DNA of 7,352 nucleotides from Candidatus Omnitrophota bacterium (GTDB lineage Bacteria > Omnitrophota > Gorgyraeia > Gygaellales > Profunditerraquicolaceae), in the NCBI GenBank assembly GCA_903907475.1, contig CAIVOB010000112.1, forward strand, positions 1 through 7,352, in the 5' to 3' direction. The notes below the pieces were generated by a model. It did no database searches and was not told the origin of the DNA. It saw only the letters and a list, made by a program, of their open reading frames with translations. The position numbers and the translations under genes were made by a program. Every line of letters begins with the position of its first letter. Position 1 is the stretch's first letter. Positions 6,658-7,352 of this stretch are shown piece by piece.

Positions 6658-6994
6658 GTTGCTCCTTTATTTTATTTAAAACTTCCTCAATCCTAACGCT
6701 ATATTCAGTCGAACGGTCTTCCTGAAACATAAGCTCAGTAGCAAAGCGCATATTAATTCTTTGCGCCACCAAACTGCGAATAAATCCTAACGCCGAATCT
6801 AACGCGAGCTTAGTTTTTTTGTGATCTTCTTCCTTACCTAAAACACTGTAAAAAATTTTAGCATTTCTTAAGTCTTTAGTTAATTCCACCCGAGTGATAG
6901 TAACAAATCCTACTCGCGGGTCTTTAATTTCATCATGCAAAATCAAACTCACTTCTTTCTTAATCGCCTCTTCTACCCGTTCCTGCCTCGACAT
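6617..6994 (-). CDS. rbfA: 30S ribosome-binding factor A
   Basis: Small KH-like protein that binds the immature 30S subunit and assists late 16S rRNA processing and cold adaptation. The 125 residues fit the family. Visible: RQERVEEAIKKEVSLIL at 3-19, the hallmark KDPRVGFVTITRVELTKDL at 24-42, AKIFYSVLG at 45-53, and the C-terminal strand and helix around 79-109 (INMRFATELMFQED, then VRIEEVLNKI). The highly charged last 15 or so residues overlap the start of nrnA and are probably a flexible tail. ATG is preceded by GGAG (7002-7005) at 7-base spacing. infB, a frequent upstream neighbour, is not directly adjacent; a tRNA nucleotidyltransferase end lies 27 bases upstream instead. Confidence 0.96.
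   Translation of the reverse strand: MSRQERVEEAIKKEVSLILHDEIKDPRVGFVTITRVELTKDLRNAKIFYSVLGKEEDHKKTKLALDSALGFIRSLVAQRINMRFATELMFQEDRSTEYSVRIEEVLNKIKEQHEPDKDLRDSQEA
6662..6668 (-). promoter_or_regulatory. Ribosome binding site of nrnA inside rbfA
   Basis: The minus strand reads AAAGGAG, then CAAC, then ATG at 6657. This strong Shine-Dalgarno lies in rbfA codons and supports the overlapping nrnA start rather than a later internal one. Confidence 0.75.
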
Positions 6995-7001
6995 TCTTAA
7001 G

Positions 7002-7005
7002 CTCC
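7002..7005 (-). promoter_or_regulatory. Ribosome binding site of rbfA
   Basis: GGAG on the minus strand, 7 bases before the rbfA ATG, within the 27-base gap after the upstream gene. No promoter is visible in this gap, so rbfA is probably cotranscribed with the gene to its right. Confidence 0.65.
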
Positions 7006-7021
7006 GTTTCTTTTTTTTAAA

Positions 7022-7352
7022 TTACTTAATTAGGCTCTTAATTAGTACCACTTCTTCTTCATAACTGCGCACCTGGCCGTTGAGTTTCGCCTCCCAGACC
7101 TGAGCGAATATTTTTTTATAACATGGACCGGGGAGTACCCCTAAATTACGCAAATCCTTACCCCGAACTTCCAGGCGCATGCCACGATAAATCTTTAAAA
7201 AATCAGCCAAATGCTGCTTTAAATTACCATTTGTCGAAGAAGCACGCAATAAAATAATTACTTCGCAACTTAATGACTCAAGTAAAGAAAAAATTTCCGC
7301 AGGTTTAATTCTTTTATCACTTAGACGCTGCTTAAATTTAGAATCCATCATA
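7022..7352 (-). CDS. C-terminal end of tRNA nucleotidyltransferase / poly(A) polymerase family protein (5' end outside window)
   Basis: The frame is open to the right edge and ends in TAA at 7022, so these roughly 110 residues are the tail of a larger protein; the two Met codons at the edge are probably internal. The pattern IKPAEIFSLLESLSCEVIIL, followed by an LxxIYRGMRLEVRGKDLRNLG stretch split over about residues 52-70, then GVLPGPCYKKIF and AKLNGQV with an acidic EEE, matches the tail of bacterial CCA- or A-adding enzymes, where the core reads roughly GxDLxxLGxxPGPxxxxIL...AxLDGxV...EE. This helical region contacts the tRNA; catalytic residues lie upstream, out of view. Proteins of this type often carry DHH and CBS domains at the N-terminus, which cannot be checked here. 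It may instead belong to another member of the superfamily, but the PGP-containing tail is quite specific. Confidence 0.75.
   Translation of the reverse strand, partial: MMDSKFKQRLSDKRIKPAEIFSLLESLSCEVIILLRASSTNGNLKQHLADFLKIYRGMRLEVRGKDLRNLGVLPGPCYKKIFAQVWEAKLNGQVRSYEEEVVLIKSLIK

Noticed and set aside
7349..7351. ATG at the right edge as the true start of a 109-residue protein
   Set aside because: The sequence matches only the C-terminal tail of a much longer enzyme, so the frame most likely continues beyond the window.

Overview
This is a compact bacterial chromosomal segment, moderately AT-rich by eye (about 40% GC), with every recognisable gene on the minus strand, so transcription runs from position 7352 towards position 1. 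There are two functional blocks, separated by one short intergenic region (4618-4768) that holds a near-consensus sigma70-type promoter. I find no RNA genes, mobile elements, CRISPR arrays or phage genes.

Right block (7352 to 4769), RNA metabolism and flavin synthesis: the C-terminal end of a CCA-adding/poly(A) polymerase-type tRNA nucleotidyltransferase (5' end outside the window), rbfA (ribosome-binding factor A), a DHH/DHHA1 phosphoesterase of the NrnA type that starts inside rbfA, and ribF (riboflavin kinase/FAD synthetase). The layout resembles the common rbfA-truB-ribF neighbourhood, but truB is missing and infB is not directly upstream of rbfA.

Left block (4694 to 1), start of the division and cell wall (dcw) cluster: the promoter and operator-like repeats, mraZ, rsmH, a short ftsL-like membrane protein, ftsI (class B penicillin-binding protein) and the first 392 codons of murE, which runs off the left edge. 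The control region has TTGACA-17 bp-TATACT followed by three copies of AAGTGG at an exact 10-bp period between the predicted transcription start and the mraZ ribosome binding site. This fits an autoregulatory MraZ operator. Genes are packed extremely tightly: mraZ/rsmH and ftsI/murE each abut with zero intervening bases and stay in the same reading frame.

The organism is a peptidoglycan-making bacterium. The adjacent DHH phosphoesterase and rbfA, the DHH-CBS-PAP type nucleotidyltransferase tail, the divergent FtsL and the rsmH-ftsL-ftsI-murE order suggest a candidate phylum such as Omnitrophota or a relative. That is an inference from impression, not a search, and is held with low to moderate confidence.

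I do not see a previously undescribed system here. It is a core housekeeping region whose most interesting parts are the MraZ-box control region, the missing truB, and the divergent FtsL.
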